Shown here: positions 62,638-64,000 of the stretch, piece after piece
Position numbering within the stretch: the first letter of the stretch is position 1
Layout of the letters: every line of letters begins with the position of its first letter
DNA from: an uncultured Pelagibacteraceae bacterium
GTDB lineage: Bacteria > Pseudomonadota > Alphaproteobacteria > Pelagibacterales > Pelagibacteraceae
NCBI GenBank assembly: GCA_902572515.1
Contig: CACGGJ010000001.1
Location: 62,001 to 126,000, forward strand
Length of the DNA stretch: 64,000 nucleotides
Direction: 5' to 3'
Notes under the pieces: model-generated
The model's input: only the letters and a program-made list of their open reading frames with translations
Told to the model about the DNA's origin: nothing
Database searches by the model: none
Translations under genes and position numbers: made by a program

Positions 62638-63255
62638 ATGAACATTGAGATCAAAAAGTCAATAAAACCAGTAAATTATTTTGATGCTATTAATATACTA
62701 GAGTCAAGATTAAAGGATTTGTATGAAAATAATGAGCAAGAATTAATTTGGACTTTGGAGCATAATGAAGTTTTTACAGGAGGAACTTCTTATAAAGAGA
62801 ATGAGATTATTGATAAATCCATTAATATATTAGAAACGAATAGAGGTGGTAAAATTACTTACCATGGGCCAGGCCAATTAATTTGTTATTTTGTTTTAGA
62901 TTTAAGAAAAAAAAAGGATATCAGAAAATTTATAACAATAATTGAAAAAACAATAATTCAAACTTTAAAATTTTATAAAATAGAAACTTTTCCAGATAAA
63001 GATAATATTGGAATATGGCATAAATCTAATAATGAAGTTAAAAAAATTGCTGCAATAGGTATCAGAGTTAGCAAATGGATTGCCTATCATGGTTTTGCAA
63101 TAAATATAAATAATGATCTAGAAAATTATAAAAAAATTATACCATGTGGTATTTCAGATAAAGGAGTAACTAATTTGAAAAATATTTTAGATCAGGATTA
63201 CTCAAATCTAAATGATATATTAATTAAAAATTTTATTTCAAATTTAAAAATCTAA
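62638..63255 (+). CDS. lipB: octanoyl-ACP:protein octanoyltransferase
   Basis: LipB moves octanoate from ACP to the lipoyl domains of dehydrogenases and the glycine cleavage H protein. The 205 residues show [15 protein letters not shown] (about 68-82) with the family His. The catalytic lysine is in [18 protein letters not shown] (about 138-155) and the cysteine in [11 protein letters not shown] (about 168-178). Its last 23 bases overlap the convergent pseudouridine synthase gene. Confidence 0.93.
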   Translation: MNIEIKKSIKPVNYFDAINILESRLKDLYENNEQELIWTLEHNEVFTGGTSYKENEIIDKSINILETNRGGKITYHGPGQLICYFVLDLRKKKDIRKFITIIEKTIIQTLKFYKIETFPDKDNIGIWHKSNNEVKKIAAIGIRVSKWIAYHGFAININNDLENYKKIIPCGISDKGVTNLKNILDQDYSNLNDILIKNFISNLKI

Positions 63256-64000
63256 GTCTTTTAGATTTTAAAAGTTTTTGAAAATAATCAGGTAACAATG
63301 CTGAATAAGTATGTTTTATGTCGTTAATTTTAAATTTAATTTGGTATGAATGTAACATTAAATTTTTATTAATTCCTTTATTAGAATTTGATAATTTATA
63401 TTTTGTATCTCCAAATATAGGGTTTCCAATTGCATATAATTGTTTTCTTAACTGATGTTTTCGCCCTGTAATAGGTTTTAATTCTAATAAACTTGCTTCA
63501 GAATTTTTATCAATGACTTTAAAAATTGTTTTTGCTTTTTCAATTATTTTTTTATCACCATCATACCTAATTAAATCATCATCCCAAACACCGGATTTTT
63601 TACTAATTTCACCTTGGCAGATAGCTAAATATGTTTTGTGTACTTTTCTTAATCTAAATAAAGAAGTAAGCAATTGAGCGCTTTCTCTGTTTTTGGCCAT
63701 AATAAAAACTCCAGAAGTATCTTTATCTAATCTATGAACAGAATATGGTTTTGTTCCCTCGAAAATTTCACTTTTAGCAAAAATATCAACTAGATTTTTT
63801 TTTGATTTAGTTCCACCTTGCACTGATATGCCTGATGCTTTGTTTAAAACAACAAAATTGTCATTGTTGTCAATAATTTGATCTTCATTTGATTTTATAA
63901 TTTCTTTTGATGGTAAAAACTTAATTTTTTTTTGTTGAATTATTTCTTTAAATTTAATGTTGAATATATTTATTTCATCTTTCGTTTTTACTTTAGAAGA
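63233..64000 (-). CDS. RluC/RluD-type 23S rRNA pseudouridine synthase, N-terminus cut by window edge
   Basis: The reading frame runs open to the window end, so the first part of the gene lies beyond 64000. What is visible is the end of an S4-like region, then [17 protein letters not shown], and the catalytic domain with the active Asp in [31 protein letters not shown] and IFGDTKY are the late family motifs. It converts uridines to pseudouridine in 23S rRNA; the exact sites depend on the subgroup, most like RluC. It overlaps lipB tail to tail by 23 bases. Confidence 0.92.
   Translation of the reverse strand, partial: SSKVKTKDEINIFNIKFKEIIQQKKIKFLPSKEIIKSNEDQIIDNNDNFVVLNKASGISVQGGTKSKKNLVDIFAKSEIFEGTKPYSVHRLDKDTSGVFIMAKNRESAQLLTSLFRLRKVHKTYLAICQGEISKKSGVWDDDLIRYDGDKKIIEKAKTIFKVIDKNSEASLLELKPITGRKHQLRKQLYAIGNPIFGDTKYKLSNSNKGINKNLMLHSYQIKFKINDIKHTYSALLPDYFQKLLKSKRLRFLNLK

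Noticed and set aside
1-64000. CRISPR arrays, insertion sequences, rRNA genes and a replication origin
   Set aside because: I saw no regularly spaced repeats, transposases, rRNA sequences or DnaA-box cluster in reading through the window.

Overview
The window reads as a piece of a SAR11-type alphaproteobacterial chromosome (Pelagibacterales). The evidence is its very low G+C content, near-total coding density with genes that touch or overlap by a few bases, alphaproteobacterial gene orders (nrdR-rib-nusB-thiL, plsX-ihfA-merR, rsh-pyrE-pdxJ-acpS-lepB-rnc-recO, gatCAB, plsY-topA), a soxBDAG sarcosine oxidase operon, and a SAM-V type riboswitch in front of metY. This assignment rests on pattern recognition; no database search was possible.

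Layout. 1-2355: the end of a probable tRNA-Pro, an NDUFS4-like complex I subunit, an SbmA/BacA-like transporter, glpX and tRNA-Glu. 2361-8548: an accessory, very A+T-rich stretch holding a GIY-YIG protein, three glycosyltransferase genes (one a double-domain fusion, one GT11 fucosyltransferase-like), a tyrosine recombinase with a large inverted repeat at its 5' end, a small membrane protein coupled to a minimal MGMT, and the only long gene-free gap (535 bp). 8549-16700: two transporters, hom, argC, rpsI-rplM, a riboswitch-controlled metY, ctaA, chorismate mutase and rpmG. 16674-22629: merR-ihfA-plsX-rpmF-CBP3 chaperone, bamE, the H+-pyrophosphatase and thiL. 22622-29019: nusB and the riboflavin genes (ribH, a RibB with a degenerate second domain, ribE, ribD), nrdR, glyA, rpiB and a 2OG oxygenase-like gene. 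29093-37411: hemB, then recO, rnc, lepB, acpS, pdxJ, pyrE, rsh, folK, smpB and dapA. 37455-44925: a lytic transglycosylase, tRNA-Ser and the four-subunit sarcosine oxidase. 44928-64000: a secreted nuclease, a MATE transporter, trhO, an O-methyltransferase, gatBAC, ruvX, pyrB, a dihydroorotase-like gene, plsY, topA, a small secreted protein, ridA, ugd-galU, panC, mgtE, lipB and the 3' part of an RluC-type pseudouridine synthase.

How the genes fit together. Most of the window is housekeeping. One-carbon and C1 metabolism is prominent: sarcosine oxidase releases glycine and 5,10-methylene-THF, glyA links glycine, serine and THF, and metY makes homocysteine under S-adenosylmethionine feedback. 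The accessory stretch looks like a surface-glycan variable region bounded by tRNA-Glu on one side and a recombinase on the other. The most interesting unexplained structure is the inverted repeat of two 15-bp arms around a 7-bp spacer, starting 3 bp upstream of the recombinase start codon. It has the geometry of a tyrosine-recombinase core site. Streamlining also shows as genes missing from their usual operon slots (era, fabH, DUF177, dprA, rpoZ), shared or overlapping start and stop codons, and proteins with lost or altered domains (RibB C-terminus, Rsh linker, dihydroorotase metal site, NrdR zinc knuckles).
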